From assembly GCA_003339605.1 (NCBI GenBank), contig QOVW01000066.1:1-48539 (forward strand): DNA of 48,539 nt, written 5' to 3'. The notes under the pieces are model-generated. The model was not told where the DNA came from and searched no databases. It saw only the letters and a list, made by a program, of their open reading frames with translations. The position numbers were made by a program, and so were the translations under genes. This document shows, piece by piece, positions 23,875 to 32,280 of the stretch. The stretch comes from Spirobacillus cienkowskii (GTDB taxonomy: Bacteria > Bdellovibrionota_B > Oligoflexia > Silvanigrellales > Silvanigrellaceae). Every line of letters starts with the position of its first letter. The first letter of the stretch is position 1.

Positions 23875-25419
23875 ATGAATGCTTTTATTCAAATTATAGA
23901 ACGATTGGTTGAATCAATCTCTGGTCAAATTTGGTTAGAGCAGAGTCATTTTCCTTTTAAATTTTTAGATAATCCTATTGGTAGAGTTTACGATGTTTGT
24001 CTTTTTGAAACAAGTGCACAGGGAGCTGTTGGATTTATTTGGGTAGAGTTTATTGGTATTTCTGACTTGTATGTATTCCCTTTTCGTTTGGCTCGATATA
24101 GCGAAGATGGCGATTTAATCTCTATCACTCCTTGGAGTTTTCGAGATGCATCAACTGATAGTAAATTTTATGAATCATGGAGATTTGCGCAAAAGCAAAA
24201 GAACCCTCTACCAACAGCAAAAAAAGGGCTTTTTTTTCATAAGAAATGCGGTGGAGAACCAAGTTTTGTTGCTATAGGGGTATGGAGTGATTCGAAGCAT
24301 TCTTGTGTTAGATTAGACTTTCAAATTGCGTATAAAATTTTTAGAACTGTTGAAAAAGATTATCCGCAATCAATTGAAGTTGAATTATTAACGTATCTTG
24401 GAAATCAAACAATATTTTTGAATTTTGCAAAACTTATAAGTGTATTTGAATTTTCTTCTGGTAATATAAAAAAATCACATACTGCAATTGGGATTAAGTA
24501 TATTCAAAATAATGGTACTTTATTTCCTCATATTGTTTCATTACTTCATAAAGCACGATTTCCAGTAAAGCATGAAGAAAAACAATCTGAAGAAGCTTGG
24601 TTGCAGGTACTCAACATTGTTGAATCTCTTGGTAGAACTATGGGTGACTTTCATAAAGCAATGATCCTTGCGCCAAGAGGTTCTGAATTAATGCCAGACC
24701 AAACAACGGCTGAATTTAAGAATAGTTGGATTGAAGTTACGGCTGAAAAAATGTTTGAAAGACTTAATAAAGTTATGCATATGCAAGAAGAACATAAAGT
24801 TTACTCAGGAGTTTTTTATTTACTTCCCGATTTTATAAATAAAATAATTGATAAAATTAAAATAGCAGATGATTTAGGATTGCGAATTAGAAATCATGGT
24901 AACGTGCATTTAGGCCAATTTTTAATTGGAAAAGATGGTTTAATATTACTAGATTATGAATCAGATAATTTTGACGAACCTTCTTATCGAAGATATAAGC
25001 AACCGTGCTTAAAAGATATAGCCTCTATAATAGTAAGTTTGAGGTTTGCTTGGTATTTTACAGAAAGACGTTATTATGCTATTTTAACAGAAAATATTGA
25101 TAATAATGATTTAAAAATAACAAATCTTTCGCCAAAAAAAGTAACTAATACTTTTATTTCTGAAAAATTTCAACCAACTTTAAAAGAGATAGAAAGCTTA
25201 TTTTTTAAATTTTATAATCATAGTCTTGAAGAAAACATAGGTTCTTCTCAATTACGACCTAAAAATGAAGAAACAGCTAAAGACTTGTTTAATTATTGTT
25301 TTCTAATGAGAATTTTAAAAGAAATTGTAAGGGATTCGAATGAAGGTAATCCTAGACCTCGAATTTGGTTTCAAATTCTTCAAGATTTTATTATGAAAGA
25401 GTCTAATAGCTTGAAGTAA
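23875..25419 (+). CDS. Maltokinase-like phosphotransferase, possibly inactive
   Basis: This 514-residue protein resembles bacterial maltokinases (Mak, the enzyme making maltose-1-phosphate for the GlgE glucan pathway), especially in the C-terminal lobe. There LGRTMGDFHKAM, then NHGNVHLGQFLIGKDGLILLDYE and YRRYKQPCLKDIASIIVSL line up with the family pattern HGDxHLGQ...DFEGEP...KxSPLxDVAGM. The catalytic Asp of HGD is replaced by Asn (N343), while the metal-binding Asp (D360 in LLDYE) is kept. The N-terminal part (IWLEQSHFPFKFL, IWVEF) is consistent with the cap region. No glgE or treS is in the window. It may be a pseudokinase or bind a different substrate. Confidence 0.6.
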   Translation: MNAFIQIIERLVESISGQIWLEQSHFPFKFLDNPIGRVYDVCLFETSAQGAVGFIWVEFIGISDLYVFPFRLARYSEDGDLISITPWSFRDASTDSKFYESWRFAQKQKNPLPTAKKGLFFHKKCGGEPSFVAIGVWSDSKHSCVRLDFQIAYKIFRTVEKDYPQSIEVELLTYLGNQTIFLNFAKLISVFEFSSGNIKKSHTAIGIKYIQNNGTLFPHIVSLLHKARFPVKHEEKQSEEAWLQVLNIVESLGRTMGDFHKAMILAPRGSELMPDQTTAEFKNSWIEVTAEKMFERLNKVMHMQEEHKVYSGVFYLLPDFINKIIDKIKIADDLGLRIRNHGNVHLGQFLIGKDGLILLDYESDNFDEPSYRRYKQPCLKDIASIIVSLRFAWYFTERRYYAILTENIDNNDLKITNLSPKKVTNTFISEKFQPTLKEIESLFFKFYNHSLEENIGSSQLRPKNEETAKDLFNYCFLMRILKEIVRDSNEGNPRPRIWFQILQDFIMKESNSLK

Positions 25420-25473
25420 TAAGCTTGTTTTAGAAAAGGACTTTAAAAAAAAGAATAGGATTAGGATTTTCTA

Positions 25474-25501
25474 TTGACATTTTACCCCAATTTTACATAA
25501 C
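25474..25501 (+). promoter_or_regulatory. Probable ndk promoter
   Basis: A perfect TTGACA (25474-25479), 16 bases and CATAAC (25496-25501) lie about 60 bases before ndk. The -10 box matches four of six bases. Confidence 0.45.
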
Positions 25502-25560
25502 TTCCATTTTGGCTAAGCTTTTTAGATTTTTTAGGCCGAGTTTTATAAGGAATAACTTTA

Positions 25561-25986
25561 ATGGAAAAAACTTTTTCAATTATTAAACCAGATGGTGTTA
25601 AGCGTAACTGCATCGGCAAAATTTTTGCCAAGATTGAAGCGGCAGATCTTAAAATTGTTGCAACTAAAATGATCCATATGTCTAAAAGGGAAGCTGAACA
25701 ATTTTATGCTGTTCATTCTGCGAGACCTTTTTTTGGTGAATTGTGTGATTACATGACTTCTGGACCAGTTGTTGTCTCTGTTCTTGAAGGTAAAAACGCT
25801 GTTTCTTCTTATAGAGATTTGATGGGAGCTACAGATCCTGCAAAAGCTGCTAAGGGAACAATTCGTTCTGAATTTGGTTTGAGCATTGGTGAAAACACAG
25901 TACACGGTTCAGATTCATTAGAAAATGCTGCAATTGAAATTAGCTACTTCTTTTCTGGCACAGAACTTGTAAATGCTGCAAAGTAA
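25561..25986 (+). CDS. ndk: Nucleoside diphosphate kinase
   Basis: Ndk equalises nucleoside triphosphate pools by transferring phosphate through a catalytic histidine. The 141-residue product has the start [16 protein letters not shown], the Kpn-loop region [18 protein letters not shown], the [18 protein letters not shown] stretch and the active-site motif NTVHGSDS with H115. Length and sequence are standard for the family. It has its own promoter and a strong terminator 26 bases downstream. Confidence 0.97.
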   Translation: MEKTFSIIKPDGVKRNCIGKIFAKIEAADLKIVATKMIHMSKREAEQFYAVHSARPFFGELCDYMTSGPVVVSVLEGKNAVSSYRDLMGATDPAKAAKGTIRSEFGLSIGENTVHGSDSLENAAIEISYFFSGTELVNAAK

Positions 25987-26012
25987 GAATATTTGGTTGA
26001 TAATTAGCTATT

Positions 26013-26038
26013 AAAAAACCGCATTTGCGGTTTTTTTT
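26013..26038 (+). terminator. Rho-independent terminator of ndk
   Basis: AAAAAACCGC (26013-26022) pairs with GCGGTTTTTT (26027-26036) across a four-base loop, followed by further T residues. It lies 26 bases after the ndk stop. Confidence 0.9.
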
Positions 26039-26136
26039 GTTAAAAAAGGATTGTATAGTATTTTCTTGACGCGTCTTGCTTTCTTCCCTGTAAGGAAAGT
26101 TTTTATTTTGATAAATTAAATTGTGAGTAAACTATT

Positions 26137-28548
26137 ATGGCTATAAAACAAATTATTCTAACACAAGAAATAATCTCTGATATTTCAAAAGATTTAAATA
26201 TTGATAAAAATCAGGTTGAAAATACTCTTAAACTTATTCTTGATGAATGCACCATTCCTTTTATTGCTCGTTATCGAAAAGAAGTAACTGGTGGTTTAGA
26301 TGAAGTTCAAATTAGAAATATTGTTGAAAAATTTGAATATATCTTTTCTTTATTAGAAAGAAAAGAAGCTATAGTCAGATCAATTACAGAACAAAATAAA
26401 ATGACTCCCGAGTTACAAGCAAAAATCTCTGCTTGTAAAGTTAAGTCTGAGCTTGAAGATTTGTATTTACCTTACAAACCCAAAAAACGCACGCGAGGAC
26501 AAATTGCAGTTGAGAGAGGTCTCGTTCCTCTTGCAACTCAAGTGTTAAGTCAAGATTCTGCGCTAGTAGATTTAACTCCTTTATTTACCGTATTTATTGG
26601 CCAACACGAAGACCTTAAAAATCTTGATAATGTGATTCAAGGCACCAAAGATTATATTGCTGAATATATTTCTGAAATCGCTGATGTCCGAAAAGAAATT
26701 CGTTTATGGATGTTTGAAAATTCAAGTTTTAAATCTGAGGTTAAAGAAGATTTTAAAGATAAAAAAACAAAATATAATAACTATTACACGTTTTCTGAGC
26801 CTGTTAAATCAATTGCAGCACATCGACTTATGGCGCTAAGACGAGGTGAAAAAGAAGACATTTTAAAAGTTAGTTTAGAATTTGATGAACAAATTCCTAT
26901 ATCAATTATTTCAAGCCACATCATAAAACATACCGCGACTGAAGTAGTAAAAAATTTCTTAAATGAATGTATTTTAGATAGCTATTCTCGTTTAATTTCT
27001 CCAAGTATTGAAACAGAAATTCGTCTTGAAACCAAATCAACTGCTGAAGAAGAAGCAATTTCTGTTTTTGGCAAAAATTTAAGAAATTTATTATTATTGC
27101 CACCTATTCCTAGAAAAATTGTATTAGGCGTTGATCCTGGTTTAAGAACAGGAAGTAAGTTGGTTGTAGTTGATAAAACAGGAAAACTTTTAGAGCATGT
27201 CACAATTTACCCGCAACATGATGCTGAGTTTGAAAGTCACAAAAATAAATATGCTTCAGAAGTTATTTTAAATTTTATTAATAAACATCAAGTCGATTTT
27301 ATTTCTATTGGAAATGGCACAGCGTGTCGTGAAATGGAAGCGTTTTGTGAAAAAACACTTGAATTATTATCAAATGTTAAAAAACCCAAAATTGTTATTG
27401 TCAATGAAGCAGGTGCAAGTGTTTATTCGGCAAGTGATATTGCAAGAGATGAGTTTCCTGAACTTGATATTACTTATCGAGGGTCTGTGAGTATTGCAAG
27501 AAGATTGCAGGATCCTCTGGCAGAGCTTGTTAAAATTGATCCTAAAAGTATAGGTGTTGGGCAGTACCAGCATGATGTGAATCAAAGTCGACTAAAAAAA
27601 CAACTTGGAGAAGTTGTAGAAAGTTGTGTGAACTACGTCGGTGTAAATTTAAATACCGCAAGTTCGAGTTTACTTTCATATGTTGCAGGTATTGGTACAA
27701 GTTTAGCAAAAGGGATTGTTAGACATCGAGAAAATAATGGCGAATTTAAGTCTAGAAAAAATTTATTTGAAGTTATGGGTTATGGAGCAAAAATATTTCA
27801 GCAATCTGCTGGATTTTTAAGAATTCCAGAAAGCGAACATCCTCTTGATAATACAGCTGTCCACCCGGAATCATATTCAATTATTGAAAAAATGGCGCAG
27901 GATTTGTCTTTATCTATTAAAGAACTATTAGGAAATAAAGAAAATATAGATAAAATTAAACTTGAAAATTATGTATCCGAAGAAATTGGACTCCCAACTT
28001 TACAAGATATTATTAAAGAACTTTTAAAGCCTGGTCGCGATCCACGTGCAGAGGGTTCAAAACAAACATATAACAGAGAAGTTAGAGATTTTCAGCACTT
28101 AAAAGAGGGACAAGTTGTTGTAGGCACGGTCACAAACGTAACAAATTTTGGAGCTTTTGTTGATATAGGCGTGCATCAAGATGGTTTAATACACATTTCT
28201 GAATTATCAAATCAATTTATTAAGGATTTATCTCAAGTAATTAGTGTTGGGAATCAGGTTAAAGTTAAAATTATTGGGCTTGATAAAGAAAGAAAAAGAA
28301 TTTCACTTTCTAAAAAAGCATGTGAAGAACCAGTTGCGGTAAATACAGCTAATTCTGTTAATCGCTCTGGAGCAATTTCACAAAATAATTCTTTTAAAAC
28401 TCAAGAATCTAGAAATCACTCTCAAAATTCATATAACTCCAAAAAGACTTCTTACAATAAAAAGTCTAAAAATGAATCAGGAAAAGAACCAGAAAAACAA
28501 GCAAGTCTTGCAGACTTAATGAATAAATTTAATACAAATAGAGTATGA
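26137..28548 (+). CDS. tex: Tex family RNA-binding transcription accessory protein
   Basis: This 803-residue protein is a full Tex. An N-terminal helical domain carries DECTIPFIARYRKEVTGGLDE (residues about 30-50). The YqgF-like domain begins near residue 327 with IVLGVDPGLRTGSKLVVVD, followed by VNEAGASVYSASDIARDEFP. Helix-hairpin-helix repeats lie around 510-560 (VAGIGTSLAKGIVRHRENNG), and an S1 RNA-binding domain around 658-730 (GQVVVGTVTNVTNFGAFVDI). A low-complexity basic tail of about 70 residues follows, longer than in many homologues. Tex binds nucleic acid and affects transcription and stress tolerance. It starts an apparent operon with the glyoxalase II, cupin and HAD genes. Confidence 0.95.
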   Translation: MAIKQIILTQEIISDISKDLNIDKNQVENTLKLILDECTIPFIARYRKEVTGGLDEVQIRNIVEKFEYIFSLLERKEAIVRSITEQNKMTPELQAKISACKVKSELEDLYLPYKPKKRTRGQIAVERGLVPLATQVLSQDSALVDLTPLFTVFIGQHEDLKNLDNVIQGTKDYIAEYISEIADVRKEIRLWMFENSSFKSEVKEDFKDKKTKYNNYYTFSEPVKSIAAHRLMALRRGEKEDILKVSLEFDEQIPISIISSHIIKHTATEVVKNFLNECILDSYSRLISPSIETEIRLETKSTAEEEAISVFGKNLRNLLLLPPIPRKIVLGVDPGLRTGSKLVVVDKTGKLLEHVTIYPQHDAEFESHKNKYASEVILNFINKHQVDFISIGNGTACREMEAFCEKTLELLSNVKKPKIVIVNEAGASVYSASDIARDEFPELDITYRGSVSIARRLQDPLAELVKIDPKSIGVGQYQHDVNQSRLKKQLGEVVESCVNYVGVNLNTASSSLLSYVAGIGTSLAKGIVRHRENNGEFKSRKNLFEVMGYGAKIFQQSAGFLRIPESEHPLDNTAVHPESYSIIEKMAQDLSLSIKELLGNKENIDKIKLENYVSEEIGLPTLQDIIKELLKPGRDPRAEGSKQTYNREVRDFQHLKEGQVVVGTVTNVTNFGAFVDIGVHQDGLIHISELSNQFIKDLSQVISVGNQVKVKIIGLDKERKRISLSKKACEEPVAVNTANSVNRSGAISQNNSFKTQESRNHSQNSYNSKKTSYNKKSKNESGKEPEKQASLADLMNKFNTNRV

Positions 28549-28554
28549 TTTTTT

Positions 28555-29358
28555 ATGAAAATTCATACTCTTACAGCCTTAAGTGACAATTATATTTTTA
28601 TACTGGTCGATGAGTTATCTCAAGAGGCTGTAGTTGTAGATCCTGCTTTATCTGATGTTGTAATTAATTTTATTAAGACTAATAATTTAAAGTTGACAAA
28701 AATTTTAAATACTCATCATCATTGTGATCATGTTGATGGCAATTCTTTGATATTAAAAGAATTCCCTAATGTTGAGGTTTGTGCAGGAATCAATGACTCT
28801 GGAAGAGTTCCATTTCAAACGCATTTTTTAAAACATGGTGACATAATAAATTGTGTGGGAGAAGCGGCTCAAATATTTTATGTACCAGGACATACATTAG
28901 GACATATTTGTTACTTTTTTTCGTTAAAAAATGGCGAACATCACCTTTTTATTGGTGATACTATTTTTTCTGGAGGTTGTGGAAAAATTTTTGAAGGTAC
29001 ATATTATCAAATGTACCAATCAATTAATTTTTTAATAAAAAACTTACCCGATACAACATATATTTGGTGTACTCATGAATACACCCTAGAAAATTATTTG
29101 TATTTAGAAAAAATGGAACCAGAAAATCTAAAAATAAAACAAAAAATAAAAGATGTAAAAGAATTAAGAAAACAAAATAAAGCAACAATTCCATTTACTC
29201 TAGGATCCGAAAAAATATTTAATAGTTTTTTAAGATTGCATGACCCAAATCTAAAATTTCTTTTAAATGCAAATAATGACTTTGAAATATTTTGTAAAGT
29301 AAGACAATTTAGAGATAAATATCAAAATATAAATGTGGACGTTGAACTTTTAAAATAG
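28555..29358 (+). CDS. gloB: Hydroxyacylglutathione hydrolase-like metallo-beta-lactamase protein (glyoxalase II)
   Basis: This enzyme hydrolyses S-lactoylglutathione or related thioesters in methylglyoxal detoxification. The 267-residue protein begins MKIHTLTALSDNYIFIL as in GloB. The dinuclear metal motif is H54-x-H56-x-D58-H59 in NTHHHCDHVDG, later metal ligands are in VPGHTLGHICYF and FIGDTIFSGGCGKIFEG, and the last His is in WCTHEYTLENYLY. The C-terminal substrate-binding helices are present with RKQNKATIPFTLGSEKIFNSFLR-type sequence. It starts six bases after tex, so it is in the same transcript. No gloA is nearby. Confidence 0.88.
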   Translation: MKIHTLTALSDNYIFILVDELSQEAVVVDPALSDVVINFIKTNNLKLTKILNTHHHCDHVDGNSLILKEFPNVEVCAGINDSGRVPFQTHFLKHGDIINCVGEAAQIFYVPGHTLGHICYFFSLKNGEHHLFIGDTIFSGGCGKIFEGTYYQMYQSINFLIKNLPDTTYIWCTHEYTLENYLYLEKMEPENLKIKQKIKDVKELRKQNKATIPFTLGSEKIFNSFLRLHDPNLKFLLNANNDFEIFCKVRQFRDKYQNINVDVELLK

Positions 29359-29367
29359 GAAAAATTT

Positions 29368-29769
29368 ATGTTTTACTATAAGCTTAATAATGGCATTACC
29401 ATTTATAAATGGTCGCAAAAAGAAGAACCAACAGAGTCATTAATGCAGCAAAAATTAGAATCCTTAGGATTTATTTCTTATGGAGTGCAAACATGTTCTC
29501 CATGGTTTGAGCGTAGTATGCATGCTCATGATTACGAAGAAATCAGAGCTGCTTTATCTGGATGTATAACTTTTCATTTTGAAAATCTTCCTATTACCCT
29601 AGAAGCAGGAGATATTTTAATTATTCCACCAGGAATTCCTCATCAAGTTTATGTTCATAATTCAAAACCGTTTACTGCAATTAAAGGTAGCCACTCAGGC
29701 GAAAGAAAAGTAACAGAACATGGTGATGGAAAAGGAAGCTTAGAGTATCTTCAGCAAAATGGAGGGTGA
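29368..29769 (+). CDS. Cupin domain protein
   Basis: This 133-residue single-domain cupin has both conserved motifs: a metal-binding first motif in MHAHDYEEIRAALSG (two His and Glu) and a second motif in LEAGDILIIPPGIPHQVYV with the last His. It somewhat resembles acireductone dioxygenases, but key family features cannot be confirmed by eye, so the enzymatic role is open. It lies nine bases after the glyoxalase II gene and three before the HAD phosphatase gene, which suggests a shared small-molecule pathway or detoxification role. Confidence 0.75.
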   Translation: MFYYKLNNGITIYKWSQKEEPTESLMQQKLESLGFISYGVQTCSPWFERSMHAHDYEEIRAALSGCITFHFENLPITLEAGDILIIPPGIPHQVYVHNSKPFTAIKGSHSGERKVTEHGDGKGSLEYLQQNGG

Positions 29770-29772
29770 GAC

Positions 29773-30432
29773 ATGAAATTTTTTTTCTTTGATTTAGATG
29801 GAACCTTAGAAGATTCTCAAGATGACATGGCAAATTCAGTTAATGCTGTTCGAGAGAGTTTGGGTCTTGAGTTGCGAGATACTCAATTATTAAAAAAATA
29901 TGTTAATCGTGGAATGCATGATCTATATGTAAATTGCTTTAATGATTATTTTTCTAAATTTAATGCCAGTAAGTTTGATACTTTATACGAAGAAGTTAAA
30001 ATAAAATATGAAAAGCATTATTTAGATAATATTTGTTTAAAGTCAAAATGTTATTCTGGCATAGATATTTTATTAAAAACATTGTCACAAAATTATAAAA
30101 TTTTTGTTGTTACAAATAAACCAGAAATTCACTCCAGAGCATTATTATTCGCTCTCGGTCTTATGCCATACATAACTGATGTAATGGGTGGTGACAGTTG
30201 CGCTGAAATGAAGCCAAGCTCACTACCTTTAAAAATACTTGCAAATAGATTTCAGTTTTTGCCCTCTGAAGATAAGGCTTTTATGGTAGGGGATAGTTCC
30301 GGTGACATTGTTTGTGGTAAAAATTTTGGTGCAGTTACAGTATGGTGTTCTTGGGGCTACAATAAAGAGCCAGGAGCTGTTTCCCCAGATTTCATAATTA
30401 ACAATCCTAACGACTTACTATCTTTAATTTAA
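29773..30432 (+). CDS. HAD-family phosphatase (phosphoglycolate phosphatase-like)
   Basis: This 219-residue haloacid dehalogenase-type hydrolase has motif I FFFDLDGTLEDS (nucleophile D7, acid D9), a helical cap from about 15 to 90, motif II VVTNKP, the motif III lysine in AEMKPSSLPLK, and motif IV MVGDSSGDIVCGKNFG. The overall pattern is that of Gph/phosphoglycolate phosphatases. Specificity is not readable from sequence. It begins three bases after the cupin gene, at the end of the tex-gloB-cupin-HAD series. No clear terminator follows. Confidence 0.85.
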   Translation: MKFFFFDLDGTLEDSQDDMANSVNAVRESLGLELRDTQLLKKYVNRGMHDLYVNCFNDYFSKFNASKFDTLYEEVKIKYEKHYLDNICLKSKCYSGIDILLKTLSQNYKIFVVTNKPEIHSRALLFALGLMPYITDVMGGDSCAEMKPSSLPLKILANRFQFLPSEDKAFMVGDSSGDIVCGKNFGAVTVWCSWGYNKEPGAVSPDFIINNPNDLLSLI

Positions 30433-30576
30433 TAGCCATGCTTTAAATCAATTTAAAAAATTGAAATGCATAATTGTAGAAATTGTTTAATGAATGGGCT
30501 AAGCCTCATAAAGGTAGTGATATTTTTATGCATGCTACAAATGTGATTCTATTTTCAGGATGATAAACTTAAATTG

Positions 30577-31053
30577 ATGAGAGAAAAAATGCAAGAAGAA
30601 GAAATACAGGCATACAAACGTAAGGGCGATATGGGAGTTCCTTTTGTAATTGCTCTATTTACACTTTCTGTAATTATTGGTTTTATTGTTTTTAGAAATT
30701 ATGAAAACTCTTCTAAAGAAATTACGTTTTCATTGGCTAAAATGCAGGAAGAATCTGGTACTTTAACATTAAATGAATGCGCAGACAAAACAATGGAATG
30801 GTTTAAAGGATGTGATGCAATGACACAACTTTGCGATTCTACAGTGTCGCGCATGATAAAAGTTTGTTTAGCAAATTCAGACAAAACTTCGCAATGTAAA
30901 CAATTTAATGAAGAAATATATGATTACAACTTTGGAGTAAAACAATGCAGTCCATATATGCAAAATAAAACTTTGAAAAGACAAAAAAAAGCTTGTGGAG
31001 ATATCTGGCAAGTTATTGGAGATTACTGTAAAAATGCAGCAAAAGCTTTGTAG
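30577..31053 (+). CDS. Single-pass membrane protein with a Cys-rich extracytoplasmic domain
   Basis: I do not recognise this protein of about 158 residues. A charged N-terminus (REKMQEEEIQAYKRKGD) leads to one membrane helix, MGVPFVIALFTLSVIIGFIV. The remaining 115 residues hold eight cysteines, enough for four disulfides, in LNECADK, KGCDAM, QLCDST, KVCLAN, SQCKQF, KQCSPY, KACGDI and DYCKNA. The start is uncertain: TTG at 30574, ATG at 30577 or ATG at 30589. The even spread of cysteines along predicted helices recalls twin-Cys helical proteins, but that is only an analogy. It lies 35 bases before ctaB and could be part of oxidase assembly. Confidence 0.6.
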   Translation: MREKMQEEEIQAYKRKGDMGVPFVIALFTLSVIIGFIVFRNYENSSKEITFSLAKMQEESGTLTLNECADKTMEWFKGCDAMTQLCDSTVSRMIKVCLANSDKTSQCKQFNEEIYDYNFGVKQCSPYMQNKTLKRQKKACGDIWQVIGDYCKNAAKAL

Positions 31054-31088
31054 CATATAACAATAGTGTTTTGGAAAAAAAATAAAAA

Positions 31089-31973
31089 ATGTCTAAAAAA
31101 AATTATACTTTTTATGATTTCATAGAATTGAGCAAACCGCGGATCTTATTTTTTTGTGTGTTGATGACGGCAGGTGGAGTTATTATTGCCCCTGGAAGCA
31201 TATCGGTTTTAAGTTTTGTAATGACTCTTATAGGAACCGCATGTTCTGTTGCTTCAGCAAACGCTTTTAATATGATTTATGAAAGAAAAACTGACAGATT
31301 AATGAGAAGAACAAAGTTTCGGCCATTGGCTATGAAAAGAATGAAAACTTATTACGCTGTTTTTTTTGCAATATTATTAGGTATTCTTAGTATTGTTATA
31401 TTGACTTATTTTGTTAACTTATTAACAGCGTTATTGGCTGTGAGTGCCATCTTTGCGTACTGTCTTATTTATACGCCTTTAAAGTTTAAAACGCCGCTAG
31501 CTCTTGTAATTGGAGCATTTCCTGGAGCCATGCCGCCACTTCTCGGTTGGACTGCGGTGACAAATAAAATTGATTTAGAAGGACTTATCCTCTTTGGAGT
31601 TTTATTTGCATGGCAAATGCCACATTTTATTGCAATTTCAATTTATCATAAAGAAGATTATATCAATGCAGGAATTAAAGTTGTCTCTGTTGTTAGAGGA
31701 GAGTACCTTTCAAAAATTCAAGCTGTGATATGGTCATTTGTGCTTTTTATTTTTAGTGTATTACTTGTTCCATTAAAAGTTGGTGGTTTTTTATATTTAG
31801 GAGTTGCAATTATTCTTGGTATTTGGTTTCTTCGTTTAAGCATTAAAGGATTAGAAAAAAAAGTTTATGCGGGTTGGCCTAGAAAATTTTTTCTTGCTTC
31901 ACTTGTTTATTTACCTCTTTTAGTGCTTGGTCTTGTTGTAGATAGATTGTTTTGGTTTATAATGAATTTGTAA
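31089..31973 (+). CDS. ctaB: Protoheme IX farnesyltransferase (heme O synthase)
   Basis: CtaB/CyoE attaches a farnesyl chain to heme b, giving heme O for terminal oxidases. The 294-residue protein has the usual polytopic layout with eight to nine helices. ELSKPRILFFCVLMTAGG opens the first. The Asp-rich prenyl diphosphate site is NAFNMIYERKTDRLMRRTKFRP, and YTPLKFKTPLALVIGAFPGA follows, as in the UbiA superfamily. It lies just upstream of the respiratory operon whose oxidase needs its product. Heme A synthase (CtaA) is not in the window, so whether the oxidase uses heme O or heme A cannot be decided. Confidence 0.95.
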   Translation: MSKKNYTFYDFIELSKPRILFFCVLMTAGGVIIAPGSISVLSFVMTLIGTACSVASANAFNMIYERKTDRLMRRTKFRPLAMKRMKTYYAVFFAILLGILSIVILTYFVNLLTALLAVSAIFAYCLIYTPLKFKTPLALVIGAFPGAMPPLLGWTAVTNKIDLEGLILFGVLFAWQMPHFIAISIYHKEDYINAGIKVVSVVRGEYLSKIQAVIWSFVLFIFSVLLVPLKVGGFLYLGVAIILGIWFLRLSIKGLEKKVYAGWPRKFFLASLVYLPLLVLGLVVDRLFWFIMNL

Positions 31974-31996
31974 TTTAAAAATATAAAATTTTTTCT

Positions 31997-32011
31997 TGAG
32001 AATAGTTCTCA
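31997..32011. promoter_or_regulatory. Fur-box-like palindrome upstream of the respiratory operon
   Basis: TGAGAATAGTTCTCA has the 7-1-7 layout of a ferric uptake regulator site (core TGAtAAT-n-ATTaTCA; TGAGAAT-n-ATTCTCA is a frequent variant). Only one position breaks the symmetry. It lies 30 bases ahead of the predicted -35 box. It could instead be a short hairpin ending ctaB transcription, since TTTT follows, but the stem is only six pairs. Confidence 0.45.
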
Positions 32012-32041
32012 TTTTCGATAGCCACACTTTTGTTTATTATC

Positions 32042-32070
32042 TTGACATTTGATCCCTAGGGCGAGAAAAT
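32042..32070 (+). promoter_or_regulatory. Possible promoter of the act-cta operon
   Basis: A perfect TTGACA (32042-32047) is followed after 17 bases by GAAAAT (32065-32070), a four-of-six -10 box. Transcription would start near 32077 and give a leader of about 200 bases. Confidence 0.4.
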
Positions 32071-32280
32071 TTAAATTTCTGATACATTAAGAGTTTAGAA
32101 AATGTTTTTAATGATCTAAGATGGAGCTCTTGCTCGTATTGTGATGATCCGATAGAACACTTTCGCAACATAGCGTTGGAGAGTTCCTTTTCAGTGAATT
32201 TTCTATTGTGAGAATGTTGTTACTTTATTTAAAGTATTTTTTAATTATTATTTAGCTTTTGCTATATTTTAGGTGGTGCC

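Larger units (their letters stand above)
31974..32280. other. Leader region of the respiratory operon
   Basis: This 307-base region contains no gene. It holds a Fur-box-like palindrome (31997-32011), a promoter candidate (32042-32070), and then about 200 bases of untranslated leader before the GTG start of actA. The leader has several short complementary segments, but no single hairpin is compelling. Confidence 0.6.

Noticed and set aside
32077-32280. Riboswitch in the leader of the respiratory operon
   Set aside because: The leader is long enough, but I could not match it to any known riboswitch and found no dominant hairpin or terminator.
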